A stretch of DNA of 64,000 bases from Bacillota bacterium (lineage in GTDB: Bacteria > Bacillota > Negativicutes > Sporomusales > UBA7701): contig JAEZJM010000017.1 in NCBI GenBank assembly GCA_023415775.1, forward strand, positions 62,001 through 126,000, in the 5' to 3' direction. A program made the translations under genes and the position numbers. Shown here piece after piece: positions 1 through 8,501 of this stretch (the first letter of the stretch is position 1; every line of letters begins with the position of its first letter). Under the pieces are notes generated by a model. The model was not told where the DNA came from, made no database searches, and saw only the letters and a list, made by a program, of their open reading frames with translations.

Positions 1-1278
1 CCCCACCACGCCGTTGCGGTCCACCTGCGCCTCGCCCACCGGCACGACCAGGCGTTTCTGGTGCGGGTACACCAGCGCGTCCAGCCGGTGGCGGGCAAAA
101 AGCTGCATCACAGTCTGTTGGAGCGCGCTGCGCGCCGCCAGCCGCCGGCGGTACTCGTCCACGTCGTCGGCCACGGCCAGCGCCTGCCGGACATTGTCCG
201 CGATACCGGGATGGTAGCGGCCGCCGGCGGCCACCTCGGCCAGCGACTTCACCGGCAGCGCCGCGGCCGGGTCGGCCAGAAAGGCGCTCAGATCGCGAGC
301 GAACTCGTGGATATGGACGCTCGTCGCGGCGACCAACTTCGCCGCGTCCAGGTCGGGGTGGCTCACCGTCACCAGCGTCGCGCCGCCTTCTTTAAACCTG
401 GCGAGCGCGGCGTCCATCACCGCGTTCACCTCGCGGTGGGCGGCGTCGCCGCCGAACAGCGTCTCCACCACCCCCAGCCGCGCCCCTTTGAGCCCGCCCT
501 CGTCCAGTTCCCCGGCGGCGGCCGTATCCTGGCCGACGCTCCAGGCCGTTACCGGGTCGGCCTCGTCGTAGCCGGATATCGCATTCAGCACCCTGGCAGC
601 GTCGGCCACGGTATAAGCCAACGGCCCGGCGGTGTCCTGGGTCAGGGCGTAAGGCACGATGCCGCTGCGGCTCACCAGCCCCAGCGTCGGCTTGATGCCG
701 ACAAGCCCGTTCGCCGAAGCCGGCGAGCGCACCGAATTGACGGTATCCGTCCCCAGTCCGGCGAGGCCGAACGCGGCCGCCAGGCCTGCGCCCGTGCCGC
801 CGCTCGACCCGCCCGGCGTCCGGGTCAGGTCGTACGGGTTGAGTGTCTGCCCGCCGAGCGAACTGACCGTCTCCCCCCACACCGCGAACTCGTGCAGATT
901 GACCTTGGCGAGGATTATCGCCCCCGCCGCCCGCAGGCTGGCAGCTACGAAAGCGTCGACGCGCGGCCGCCAGCCCTCAAGGCTCAGCGAGCCGGCCGTC
1001 GTCGGCATATCGTAAGTATTGATATTATCCTTGAGCAGCACCGGCACCCCGTGGAGCGGACCGGCCAGCCCCCGCCGCCTCTGCCTGGCGTCGAGTTCAT
1101 CCGCTGTCGCCAGCGCCCGCGGGTTGACGGCGATCACGGCGTTCACCGCCGGCCCCCGCTTATCGTAGGCCGCAATCCGCGCCAGGTACGCCGCCACCAG
1201 CTCGCGGGCCGTTATCTCCCCCGCCAGCAGCGCGGCATGGTAGGACTCGATCGTCGCATTTTCAACGGAGAAAGCCAT
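1..1278 (-). CDS. Amidase signature family protein, C-terminus cut by window edge
   Basis: The minus strand is open from an ATG at 1278 to the window edge, giving 426 codons without a stop. Amidase-signature hallmarks are visible: an LLKDN segment carrying the first catalytic lysine (about residue 79) and a GGSSGGTGAG loop carrying the cis-serine and serine nucleophile. Family members hydrolyse C-N amide bonds using a Ser-cisSer-Lys triad. GatA is one member, but no gatB or gatC lies alongside, so a stand-alone amidase is more likely; the substrate cannot be read. AGGAGGG precedes the start at good spacing. The usual family length is about 460-500 residues, so only the last few dozen are missing. 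It follows purL on the same strand across a 98-bp gap. Confidence 0.85.
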   Translation of the reverse strand, partial: MAFSVENATIESYHAALLAGEITARELVAAYLARIAAYDKRGPAVNAVIAVNPRALATADELDARQRRRGLAGPLHGVPVLLKDNINTYDMPTTAGSLSLEGWRPRVDAFVAASLRAAGAIILAKVNLHEFAVWGETVSSLGGQTLNPYDLTRTPGGSSGGTGAGLAAAFGLAGLGTDTVNSVRSPASANGLVGIKPTLGLVSRSGIVPYALTQDTAGPLAYTVADAARVLNAISGYDEADPVTAWSVGQDTAAAGELDEGGLKGARLGVVETLFGGDAAHREVNAVMDAALARFKEGGATLVTVSHPDLDAAKLVAATSVHIHEFARDLSAFLADPAAALPVKSLAEVAAGGRYHPGIADNVRQALAVADDVDEYRRRLAARSALQQTVMQLFARHRLDALVYPHQKRLVVPVGEAQVDRNGVVG

Positions 1279-1296
1279 CCTCGTCCCTCCTAATAT

Positions 1297-1368
1297 AAAG
1301 CGGTCCAGAAAGCGCCGGCAGCGACGCGGCCTTGCGGGCGCATCGCCGACGGACTTTATAGACCGCTT
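1297..1368. repeat. Short foldback element between amidase gene and purL
   Basis: AAGCGGTC at the left end is inverted as GACCGCTT at the right end around a GC-rich middle. The end layout (CGGTC, then CAGAAAGC on one side and TATAAAG on the other) resembles a shortened, degenerate relative of the roughly 121-bp family A elements elsewhere in the window. The kinship is inference. Confidence 0.4.
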
Positions 1369-1376
1369 CCCTGTTT

Positions 1377-4300
1377 CTACCGGAAATACTTCACGCCTGA
1401 GGCAAATATCCCCTGCTCCTTCTCTCCCGGCACATTCACCGCCACATACGGCCCCGTGCGCTCCGAATGGGCCATCTTGCCGAAGATGCGGCCGTCGGGG
1501 CTGGTGATGCCCTCCACCGCGGCGAGCGAACCGTTCGGGTTGAAGCGGATATCGTTCGACGGGTTGCCGGCAAGGTCGACATACTGGGTGGCGATCTGGC
1601 CGCCGGCGATCAGCCGGTCCACCGCCGCGGGCGGCGCGACGAATCGCCCCTCCCCGTGGGACACGGCAATCGTGTGGACATCGCCCACCGCCGTCCCCGC
1701 CAGCCAGGGCGACAGGACGGACGCCACCCGCGTCCTCACCAGGCAGGCCACGTGGCGGCCGATCAGGTTGAAGGTCAGCGTCGGGTCGGCCTCGCCCAGC
1801 TCGTCGACGATCTTGCCGTACGGCAACAGCCCCAGCTTGATAAGCGCCTGAAAACCGTTGCACACCCCCAGCATCAGCCCGTCCCGCCGCTCGAGGAAGG
1901 CGGTCGTAGCCTCCCGGACCCGCGGGTTGCGGAACACGGTGGCGATGAACTTCGCCGAACCGTCCGGCTCGTCGCCGGCGCTGAAGCCGCCCGGCAGCAT
2001 GATAATCTGGCTGCGGCCAATCTCGCGCACCAGCGCGGCGACCGACTCCTCAATGTCCACGGCCGTCAGATTGCGGAAGACCAGCGTCTCCGTCACCGCC
2101 CCCGCCTTGGCGAAGGCCCGCGCACTGTCGTACTCGCAGTTGGTGCCGGGGAAAACCGGGATGATGACCCGCGGCCTGGCCACCGGCGCAGCCGCTTTAG
2201 CCGCGCCGCGCTGCGCATAGTTCGCCACGGGCGGCGGCGGAGCGCCGCACTCCTGGGTGCGGGTCGGAAAAATGTCCTCCAGCGGCTTCTCCCACGCCGC
2301 GTACGCCTCGTCGAGCGATATCTCCGTCCCGCCGACGCTGATCACCGGCCGCTCCTGGGTACGCCCCAGTTCTCGCCAGCCCACGCCCGCCAAAGCGGCC
2401 GCAAGGTCGGTGTCGCCCGGCAGCTCCAGGATGACCCCGCCATAGTCGGGCGCGAACAGGGCCGCCCCCTCAATGCCGTCAGCGAACGCGAACCCGAGGT
2501 GGTTGCCGAAAGCCATCTTGCTCACCGCCGCGGCCACGCCGCCCGTCTTCACCGTATGGGAAGCCAGCACCAGGCCGGCCGATATAAGCTCGTAAATCTT
2601 CGCGTAGTTGGCCTTGAGGGCGGCGAAATCGGGCAGCTCATCCCCACCCCGCGGCGCGGCGATCAGCACCACGGCGCTGCCGGCCTGCTTGAACTCCTGG
2701 GAAACCGCCCGCCGCACATCCACCGGGCAAAGCGCGAACGCCACTAGCGTCGGCGGCACATTCATATCCATAAAAGTACCCGACATGCTGTCCTTGCCGC
2801 CGATAGCCGGCACTCCCAGCTCCTTCTGGGCGCGGTACGCCCCCAGCAGCGCGCTGAACGGCTTGCCCCAGCGGACGGGGTCCTTGCCGAGCTTCTCGAA
2901 ATACTCCTGCAGCGTCAGCCTTGCCTTGCGCCAGTCGCCGCCCATGGCGACCAGCTTGGTCACCGCCTCCACCACCGCGTACAGCGCGCCGTGGAAGGGG
3001 CTCCACTTGCCGATCAGCGGGTTGTAGCCGTACGTCATGATCGTCCCTGTCGTCGTCTCGCCGTCGGGCACCGGCAGCTTGGCCACCGCGCCCTCGGCCG
3101 GGGTCGACTGGCGGGAGCCCCCGTAAGGCATCACCACCGTCGCCGCGCCGATGCTGCTGTCGAACCGCTCCACCAGCCCCTTCTGGCTGGCGACGTTCAG
3201 ATCGGCCAGATTGGCCAGCCACGCCGCCTTTATATCGCTCTTGCCCCGCACCGCCGCCGGCGTCGCCGCGAAAAAGTCGCCTTCCGGCGCAGGCGCCGCC
3301 ACCGCCACGCTCGTCGTCTGGCGGACACCGCTCGTGTCGAGGAAATCGCGGCTGATATCGACGATCGCCTTACCGCGCCAGCGCATCACCAGCCGCCGGT
3401 CGCCGGTCACCGTCGCCACCGCCGTCACCTCGACGTTCTCGGCGCGGGCATACTCTTCGAAAGCCGCGACATCGGCCGCCGCCACCACCACCGCCATCCG
3501 TTCCTGGGACTCGGAAATGGCCAGCTCGGTGCCGTCCAGACCCTCGTACTTCTTGGGCACGGCATCGAGATTGATCGCCAGGCCGTCGGTCAGCTCGCCG
3601 ATGGCCACCGACACCCCGCCGGCCCCGAAATCGTTGCACCTTTTTATCATCCGGCTGACCGCCGGGTGGCGGAACAGCCGCTGAATCTTCCGCTCGGTCG
3701 GCGGGTTGCCCTTCTGCACCTCGGCCCCGCAGCTAAACAGCGACTCCTCGGTATGCTCCTTCGACGAGCCGGTCGCGCCGCCGCACCCGTCACGGCCGGT
3801 GCGTCCGCCCACCAGCAGCACCACATCGCCGGGCGCCGGCTCCTGCCGGACCACATTCGCGCGCGGCGCCGCCCCGATAACCGCGCCGATCTCCATCCGC
3901 TTGGCCACAAAGCCCTCGTCGTACACCTCGGCCACCTGGCCGGTGGCGAGGCCGATCTGGTTGCCGTACGAGCTGTAGCCCGTCGCGGCCGCGATGGTGA
4001 TCTTGCGCTGCGGTAGCTTGCCCGGCAGAGTGTCGGCGATCGGTGCGCGGGGGTCGCCGCTGCCCGTCACCCGCAGGGCCAGATAAACGTACGAGCGCCC
4101 CGACAGCGGGTCGCGGATGGCGCCGCCCAGGCAGGTCGCCGCCCCGCCGAACGGCTCGATCTCGGTGGGATGGTTATGGGTCTCGTTCTTGAACATCACC
4201 AGCCACTCTTCGCTGCGGCCGTCGATCTCGACCGGCACGACGATACTGGCGGCGTTGATCTCCGCCGACTCCTCCAGGTCGTCCAGCAGCCCCTGCCTCT

Positions 4301-5159
4301 TCGCCTCCTTCATGGCGATCGTGGCGATATCCATCAGGCACAGCGGCTTCTTCGCCGCGCCGTAAACCACCTCGCGGGCGTCCAGATACTCGCGGTAGGC
4401 CGCCTTCACCGGCGCGGCGAAGCGTCCCTCCTCGATCTCGGCCTGCTCGATGGCCGTCATGAAAGTCGTATGGCGGCAGTGATCCGACCAGTATGTATCA
4501 AGCACCCTCAGCTCGGTCAGCGTCGGGTCGCGTCTCTCGGTATCGCGGAAATACGCCTGGCAAAATGCCAGATCCTCGGCGCTCATCGCCAGCCCCAGCT
4601 CGTCCCGCAGGCTCGCCAGCGCGTCCGGGGTCTTCGCCGTAAAACCATCCAGCACCGGCACGTCGGGCGGCGTCTCGGTCTTCATCGCCAGCGTCGCCGG
4701 CTTTAAAAGCGACGCCTCGCGCGACTCCACCGGGTTGATGCAATACGCCTTGATGCGCGCGAAATCGCTATCGCTGATCGCGCCCTTCAGCACAATCACC
4801 TTCGCGGTGGCGACCGCCGGCCGGTCCTTCTGGGTCAGCAGCTGCACGCACTGGGCCGCCGAATCGGCCCGCTGATCATACTGGCCGGGCAGGTACTCCA
4901 TCGCGAACACCCGGTCGGCCCGCTCCAGCGGGAACTGCTCGTCGTACACGTAATCGGCGTTCGGCTCGGCAAAAATCGTCTTCTGCGAGCGGGCGTACTC
5001 CTCATCGGAGATGCCGGCCACGTCGTAGCGGTTGATCGCCCGCACGGCCGTCAGGCCGCCGATGCCCAGGTTATGCTTGAATTCGTTCAGAAGGCTCCGG
5101 GCCTCAACATCGAACCCCGGCCGCTTCTCCACATATATGCGTTTGACCTGTTCCGCCAT
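1377..5159 (-). CDS. purL: Phosphoribosylformylglycinamidine synthase, single-chain PurL
   Basis: At 1260 residues this is the large one-chain FGAM synthase of Clostridia and Negativicutes. It converts FGAR, glutamine and ATP to FGAM in step four of cytosolic purine synthesis. Two AIRS-like synthase halves are recognisable (for example ETHNHPTEIEPFGGAATC in the first). The C-terminal glutaminase domain begins at PGTNCEYD and carries the nucleophile in GVCNGF (C1100) and the H1231/E1233 pair in AHSER. The single-chain form makes separate purQ and purS unnecessary. No other pur gene is adjacent, so it is a lone purine locus here. A good sigma-A promoter lies 43-71 bp upstream, and no purine riboswitch was recognised. 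Confidence 0.97.
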   Translation of the reverse strand: MAEQVKRIYVEKRPGFDVEARSLLNEFKHNLGIGGLTAVRAINRYDVAGISDEEYARSQKTIFAEPNADYVYDEQFPLERADRVFAMEYLPGQYDQRADSAAQCVQLLTQKDRPAVATAKVIVLKGAISDSDFARIKAYCINPVESREASLLKPATLAMKTETPPDVPVLDGFTAKTPDALASLRDELGLAMSAEDLAFCQAYFRDTERRDPTLTELRVLDTYWSDHCRHTTFMTAIEQAEIEEGRFAAPVKAAYREYLDAREVVYGAAKKPLCLMDIATIAMKEAKRQGLLDDLEESAEINAASIVVPVEIDGRSEEWLVMFKNETHNHPTEIEPFGGAATCLGGAIRDPLSGRSYVYLALRVTGSGDPRAPIADTLPGKLPQRKITIAAATGYSSYGNQIGLATGQVAEVYDEGFVAKRMEIGAVIGAAPRANVVRQEPAPGDVVLLVGGRTGRDGCGGATGSSKEHTEESLFSCGAEVQKGNPPTERKIQRLFRHPAVSRMIKRCNDFGAGGVSVAIGELTDGLAINLDAVPKKYEGLDGTELAISESQERMAVVVAAADVAAFEEYARAENVEVTAVATVTGDRRLVMRWRGKAIVDISRDFLDTSGVRQTTSVAVAAPAPEGDFFAATPAAVRGKSDIKAAWLANLADLNVASQKGLVERFDSSIGAATVVMPYGGSRQSTPAEGAVAKLPVPDGETTTGTIMTYGYNPLIGKWSPFHGALYAVVEAVTKLVAMGGDWRKARLTLQEYFEKLGKDPVRWGKPFSALLGAYRAQKELGVPAIGGKDSMSGTFMDMNVPPTLVAFALCPVDVRRAVSQEFKQAGSAVVLIAAPRGGDELPDFAALKANYAKIYELISAGLVLASHTVKTGGVAAAVSKMAFGNHLGFAFADGIEGAALFAPDYGGVILELPGDTDLAAALAGVGWRELGRTQERPVISVGGTEISLDEAYAAWEKPLEDIFPTRTQECGAPPPPVANYAQRGAAKAAAPVARPRVIIPVFPGTNCEYDSARAFAKAGAVTETLVFRNLTAVDIEESVAALVREIGRSQIIMLPGGFSAGDEPDGSAKFIATVFRNPRVREATTAFLERRDGLMLGVCNGFQALIKLGLLPYGKIVDELGEADPTLTFNLIGRHVACLVRTRVASVLSPWLAGTAVGDVHTIAVSHGEGRFVAPPAAVDRLIAGGQIATQYVDLAGNPSNDIRFNPNGSLAAVEGITSPDGRIFGKMAHSERTGPYVAVNVPGEKEQGIFASGVKYFR

Positions 5160-5201
5160 CCTGTCCGCTCCTTGTCACATATATTACAAGTTAATTATTA
5201 T

Positions 5202-5230
5202 ATTGTACCAAATAACGACGCCAGGGTCAA
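5202..5230 (-). promoter_or_regulatory. Sigma-A promoter of purL
   Basis: On the minus strand TTGACC (5225-5230) and TACAAT (5202-5207) are separated by exactly 17 bp, 43 bp before the purL start. This is a near-consensus housekeeping promoter in an AT-rich patch between two GC-rich genes. Confidence 0.7.
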
Positions 5231-5241
5231 AACCCGACCTA

Positions 5242-5871
5242 TCACCGGCCGCCCCCAAACAGGCGAAAAAACTCGGCCTCGTCCATCTCCGTCCGCGCCG
5301 CCCACTGCTCCGCCGCCGGCTTATCCGGCCAGTGGCAATCGCTGCCGCACACGCGCAGGCCGCTGTAGCCGTCGGCATCCAGCGCGGCGGTGAAATCGGT
5401 CGCCCCCCGGCGGGCCTGGGCGCCGTTGCGGTACTCCACCCCGTCCACTATTGTCTTCAGGCTGTGGTACGCCGCCGGACCGTACGCCATCGGGTGGGCC
5501 AGCACCGCCACCGCCCCCTGCCCGCGAATGCGGGCGGCGAGCTCGGCCGCCGGCGTATAAGGCGTATACTCCAGCGGCGCCTTCAGGCCGAGAGCCAGGA
5601 TATGGACCCATTCCCCGTTGTGGTACAGCTCGCACTCGCAGCCGGCGATCACGGCGATGGGCAGCCCCAGGCGGCGCGCCGCGGCCGCCGCCCACAGGCC
5701 GGACAGCGCCAGATCGTGGTCGGTCACCGCGATCGCGTCCAGGCCCCGCTCCACCCCCTGGGCCAAAAGCCCGCGAATGTCCTCCCTGTCCCGCGCCGTC
5801 AGCGTCTCCGGGCGCAGGCCGTCGTAATAGTAGCGGTGGTTGAGGGGATGGGTGTGAAAATCGATGAACAT
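5242..5871 (-). CDS. PHP-domain metal-dependent phosphoesterase
   Basis: This 209-residue protein has the PHP metal-binding motifs in order: FHTHP near the N-terminus, TDHD, a GCECE segment, LAHP and a C-terminal GSDCHW. PHP proteins are TIM-like barrels that bind two or three metal ions and hydrolyse phosphoesters such as histidinol phosphate, nucleoside bisphosphates or oligoribonucleotides. The short length and lack of extra domains match stand-alone PHP hydrolases whose substrate is usually unknown. GGGGAGGAAT precedes the ATG. It is followed by purL on the same strand after 82 bp that contain the purL promoter, so the two are probably separate units. Confidence 0.85.
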   Translation of the reverse strand: MFIDFHTHPLNHRYYYDGLRPETLTARDREDIRGLLAQGVERGLDAIAVTDHDLALSGLWAAAAARRLGLPIAVIAGCECELYHNGEWVHILALGLKAPLEYTPYTPAAELAARIRGQGAVAVLAHPMAYGPAAYHSLKTIVDGVEYRNGAQARRGATDFTAALDADGYSGLRVCGSDCHWPDKPAAEQWAARTEMDEAEFFRLFGGGR

Positions 5872-5930
5872 GTATATATTCCTCCCCTGTCTGGTTTTGC
5901 CCCGCGGCCGCCAAAATCCTCCTTACACGC

Positions 5931-5964
5931 TAAAAGACCCCCGGACGCCCGCACGCCCGGGGGG
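5931..5964 (-). terminator. Rho-independent terminator after the FAD-linked oxidase gene
   Basis: On the minus strand CCCCCGG and its complement bracket a GC-rich loop and are followed by TCTTTTA, 24 bp after the oxidase stop codon. Confidence 0.65.
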
Positions 5965-5987
5965 CCAACTTGCCCACCTACCCGCCG

Positions 5988-7403
5988 CTACTGCCGCGGC
6001 TGCTCCATATCGAAAATCTTGCCGGGATTCAGGATCAGGTTGGGGTCCCAGGCCAGCTTCACCGCCTTCATCAGTCCCAGCTCGACCGGGTCGGTATACT
6101 CCTCCATCAGGTGGCGGCGCTTGTAACCGATGCCGTGCTCGCCCGACAGCTTGCCGCCGATCGAATAAACATACCCGAAGATTTCGTGGTGAATCTCGTC
6201 CAGCTTCTCGCACCAAAACTCGTCGGGAATGCTGCCCTGCAAAATCGACAGGTGGATGTTGCCGTCGCCGGCGTGGCTGACCGTCCGGGCCACCGCGGCG
6301 TGCCGCTTGCAGATGGCGTCGAGCTCGCGGATGGCCTGGGGCATGAGATCGACCGGCACCACGATATCCTCGTTGCTGTGGGTCAGCGTCTCGTGCCGCA
6401 CCGCCTCGGCAAACGACTTGCGGGCCTTCCAGATCTTCTGCGAGTCGGGCACCAGCACGGCGATCGCCCCGTTCTCCATCCCCACCTCGTCAACCAGCAC
6501 CGCCTTATCCTCCAGATCCTCGTCGCTGTCTCCCTCCACCTGGAGGATGAGATAATTGCCGTCCTCGTCGTGGGGCAGCTTCTCCCTGGTGAATGCCTGC
6601 ACGCTCCTGATCGCGTCGTTGTCCATAAACTCCACGCACGTCGGCGTAACCCCAGCCTTGACCAGCTTGGGGATAACGCGGATCGCCAGTTCGATATCGG
6701 GAAAAACCAGCAGAAAGTCCATCACATGCTTAGGCAGCGGCAGCAGCTTGAGCGTCACCTTCGTAATGATGCCCAGCGTCCCTTCCGCCCCCATCACCAG
6801 TTGCTCCAGCGGATAGCCGGTGCTGCTCTTCTTCAGCCGCCCGCCGAGAGTCGTGATCTCCCCGGTGGGCGTCACCACCTCGATCGCGTACACCTGGTCG
6901 CGGGTCGTCCCGTACTTCACCGCCTTATTGCCGCCGGCGTTCGTGGCCACATTGCCGCCGATGAAGCAGCTGTCGCCGCTGCACGGGTCGCCGGCGTAGA
7001 AAAGCCCCGCCTCGCCCGCCGTCCGCTGCACATCCTCGGTGCGGACACCCGCCTCCACCTCCATATACATCGCGTCCGCGTCGACCGACACGATCCTGTT
7101 CATCCTCTCCACCGCCACCACGATGCCGCCGTGGACCGGCACCGCGCCGCAGGCCAGGCCCGTACCCGCCCCCCGCGGCACCACCGGCACGAGCTCCCGG
7201 TTGGCCAGCCTGACCACCGCCGCCACCTGATCGGCCGTCTCCGGGTACACCACCACCTCGGGCATACGGTGGTAGCGGGCCTCGGTCACCTCGTCGCGGC
7301 TGTAAGGCTGGAGCTTATCGGGGTCGACGACGACACCCTTCTCGCCGAGTATGGCCGTCAGCTCCGCGATGATAGCCGGAGTCACGGGCTTGTATTGCGG
7401 CAT
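5988..7403 (-). CDS. FAD-linked 2-hydroxyacid oxidase (GlcD/D-lactate dehydrogenase type)
   Basis: The 471-residue protein has a PCMH/VAO-type FAD domain with PRGAGTGLACGA (76-87) and GGNVATNAGG (149-158). Its C-terminal cap carries HAGDGNIH and SGEHGIGYKRR, the metal and substrate region of glycolate and D-lactate oxidases. It should oxidise a 2-hydroxyacid to the 2-oxoacid. Anaerobic relatives pass electrons to an EtfAB pair, but none is adjacent, so the acceptor and exact substrate stay open. The start follows AGGAGGG. Two copies of ATTTGCAAA lie upstream as possible operators, and a terminator follows. The ThiF-like gene is upstream on the same strand, 110 bp away. Confidence 0.88.
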   Translation of the reverse strand: MPQYKPVTPAIIAELTAILGEKGVVVDPDKLQPYSRDEVTEARYHRMPEVVVYPETADQVAAVVRLANRELVPVVPRGAGTGLACGAVPVHGGIVVAVERMNRIVSVDADAMYMEVEAGVRTEDVQRTAGEAGLFYAGDPCSGDSCFIGGNVATNAGGNKAVKYGTTRDQVYAIEVVTPTGEITTLGGRLKKSSTGYPLEQLVMGAEGTLGIITKVTLKLLPLPKHVMDFLLVFPDIELAIRVIPKLVKAGVTPTCVEFMDNDAIRSVQAFTREKLPHDEDGNYLILQVEGDSDEDLEDKAVLVDEVGMENGAIAVLVPDSQKIWKARKSFAEAVRHETLTHSNEDIVVPVDLMPQAIRELDAICKRHAAVARTVSHAGDGNIHLSILQGSIPDEFWCEKLDEIHHEIFGYVYSIGGKLSGEHGIGYKRRHLMEEYTDPVELGLMKAVKLAWDPNLILNPGKIFDMEQPRQ

Positions 7404-7426
7404 GGCGCGATCCCTCCTGCTTTTTT

Positions 7427-7470
7427 ATTTGCAAAGCCGGCAAAGAATCCTGGTGTTATCATTTGCAAAT
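7427..7470. promoter_or_regulatory. Paired ATTTGCAAA sites upstream of the FAD oxidase gene
   Basis: ATTTGCAAA (7427-7435) recurs as the perfect palindrome ATTTGCAAAT (7461-7470). The centres are about 34 bp apart, close to three helical turns, and lie 24-67 bp before the start codon. The arrangement is that of a paired operator; the regulator is unknown. Confidence 0.45.
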
Positions 7471-7513
7471 CGCATCGCGCTATACCGTTTACCGCCGCAA
7501 TCGGCTTCAGCCC

Positions 7514-8317
7514 TCAGTCTGCGACCTCGGCCGTGTACACCTCGAAAACCCGGCTGAGCATATCCACATACGTCACCCGCGGCGCCGCAACAATCTCCTC
7601 CCTGGTCCGCAGGCCGGCGATAATCAGTGCGATCTCGGTGGCCACCAGGCCGCCGTTCAACGCCCCCGCTCCGGCGCAGGTCGTTAGATAAGTGTGTTCG
7701 CCGCTATACAGCCCCCGAACGATGTGGGCGTAACGCTTCTCGCCCAGGATGCGGTCCATGGGGATGCGAAAAATCGGCCACAAGGCCTGGTCGGCCGGTG
7801 CCCGGTAAAACTCCTCCAGCGTCATGCCGCCCGGATCGAAAATGATCATCAGCGTGCCGAACCCCGGAATGGGCGCCGTGACGTTGAGCAGGCCCAGCGC
7901 GCGGGCTACACGGGCGAACCTCGCCTTATAGGCGAACCCGCCGGCATCGATCGCGTCGATCACCAGCGCGCTCCCGGCCATATGCTCGGCCAGCTCCGCG
8001 TCGTCCTGCGGCGCGTGCTCCAGCGCCGTCACCTTCATAAAAGGATTGATATCCCGCAGCAGCCGGGCGGTGGCCCTGGCCTTGTTCTCGCCGATCGTGC
8101 TCGCCATCGCCGCAAACTGGCGGTTCATGTCCGGTTCGTCAAAAACGCCGGGGTCCATCAGCACCAGCTCACCCACCCCGAACCGGGCCAGCGTCGCCGC
8201 CTCGACGCCGCCCACGCCGCCCGCGCCGGCCACGAACACCTTGGCCTCCCGCAGCTTCTGCTGCTGCTCGCGGCTAAACAGCCCGATGTTCCGCTGATAC
8301 ACCTGCCAATAATCCAT
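7514..8317 (-). CDS. ThiF/MoeB/HesA-family E1-like adenylyltransferase
   Basis: The nucleotide-binding motif GAGGVGG, a downstream VLMD and the NRQ segment place this roughly 267-residue protein in the E1-like ThiF family. These enzymes adenylate the C-terminus of a ubiquitin-like sulfur carrier or modify small molecules. The paired cysteines of a structural zinc site are not evident, and no thiS or moaD is adjacent, so assignment to thiamine or molybdopterin synthesis is not supported. ATG at 8317 follows AAAGGGTGGG; an in-frame GTG at 8329 would add four residues. It diverges from the sensor kinase gene across an AT-rich 184-bp region. Confidence 0.82.
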   Translation of the reverse strand: MDYWQVYQRNIGLFSREQQQKLREAKVFVAGAGGVGGVEAATLARFGVGELVLMDPGVFDEPDMNRQFAAMASTIGENKARATARLLRDINPFMKVTALEHAPQDDAELAEHMAGSALVIDAIDAGGFAYKARFARVARALGLLNVTAPIPGFGTLMIIFDPGGMTLEEFYRAPADQALWPIFRIPMDRILGEKRYAHIVRGLYSGEHTYLTTCAGAGALNGGLVATEIALIIAGLRTREEIVAAPRVTYVDMLSRVFEVYTAEVAD

Positions 8318-8501
8318 CTTCCGTCCCACCCTTTCTCTTCCGGCAACATCGTTGCTACAATATTTAACATAATACCCGCTAAACCCTGCAAAATTAAGCT
8401 TTAATTGAAGATATTGTCAGGCAAGGCGAAATATGGGAGGAATTTGCCGTATTATGTTTAATTCCTTTATGCGGGGAGATGTACTGGTTTAGGAGACAAC
8501 T

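Noticed and set aside
61..1293. Long plus-strand open frame opposite the amidase gene
   Set aside because: It is an antisense shadow in GC-rich DNA: arginine/histidine-rich, no ribosome binding site, and the minus frame gives clear amidase motifs.
5160..5241. Purine riboswitch upstream of purL
   Set aside because: The 82-bp gap is filled by a promoter and ribosome binding site, and no purine-aptamer core is present.
5970..7691. 573-codon plus-strand open frame across the FAD oxidase gene
   Set aside because: Low-complexity antisense reading that spans two real minus-strand genes and an intergenic region.
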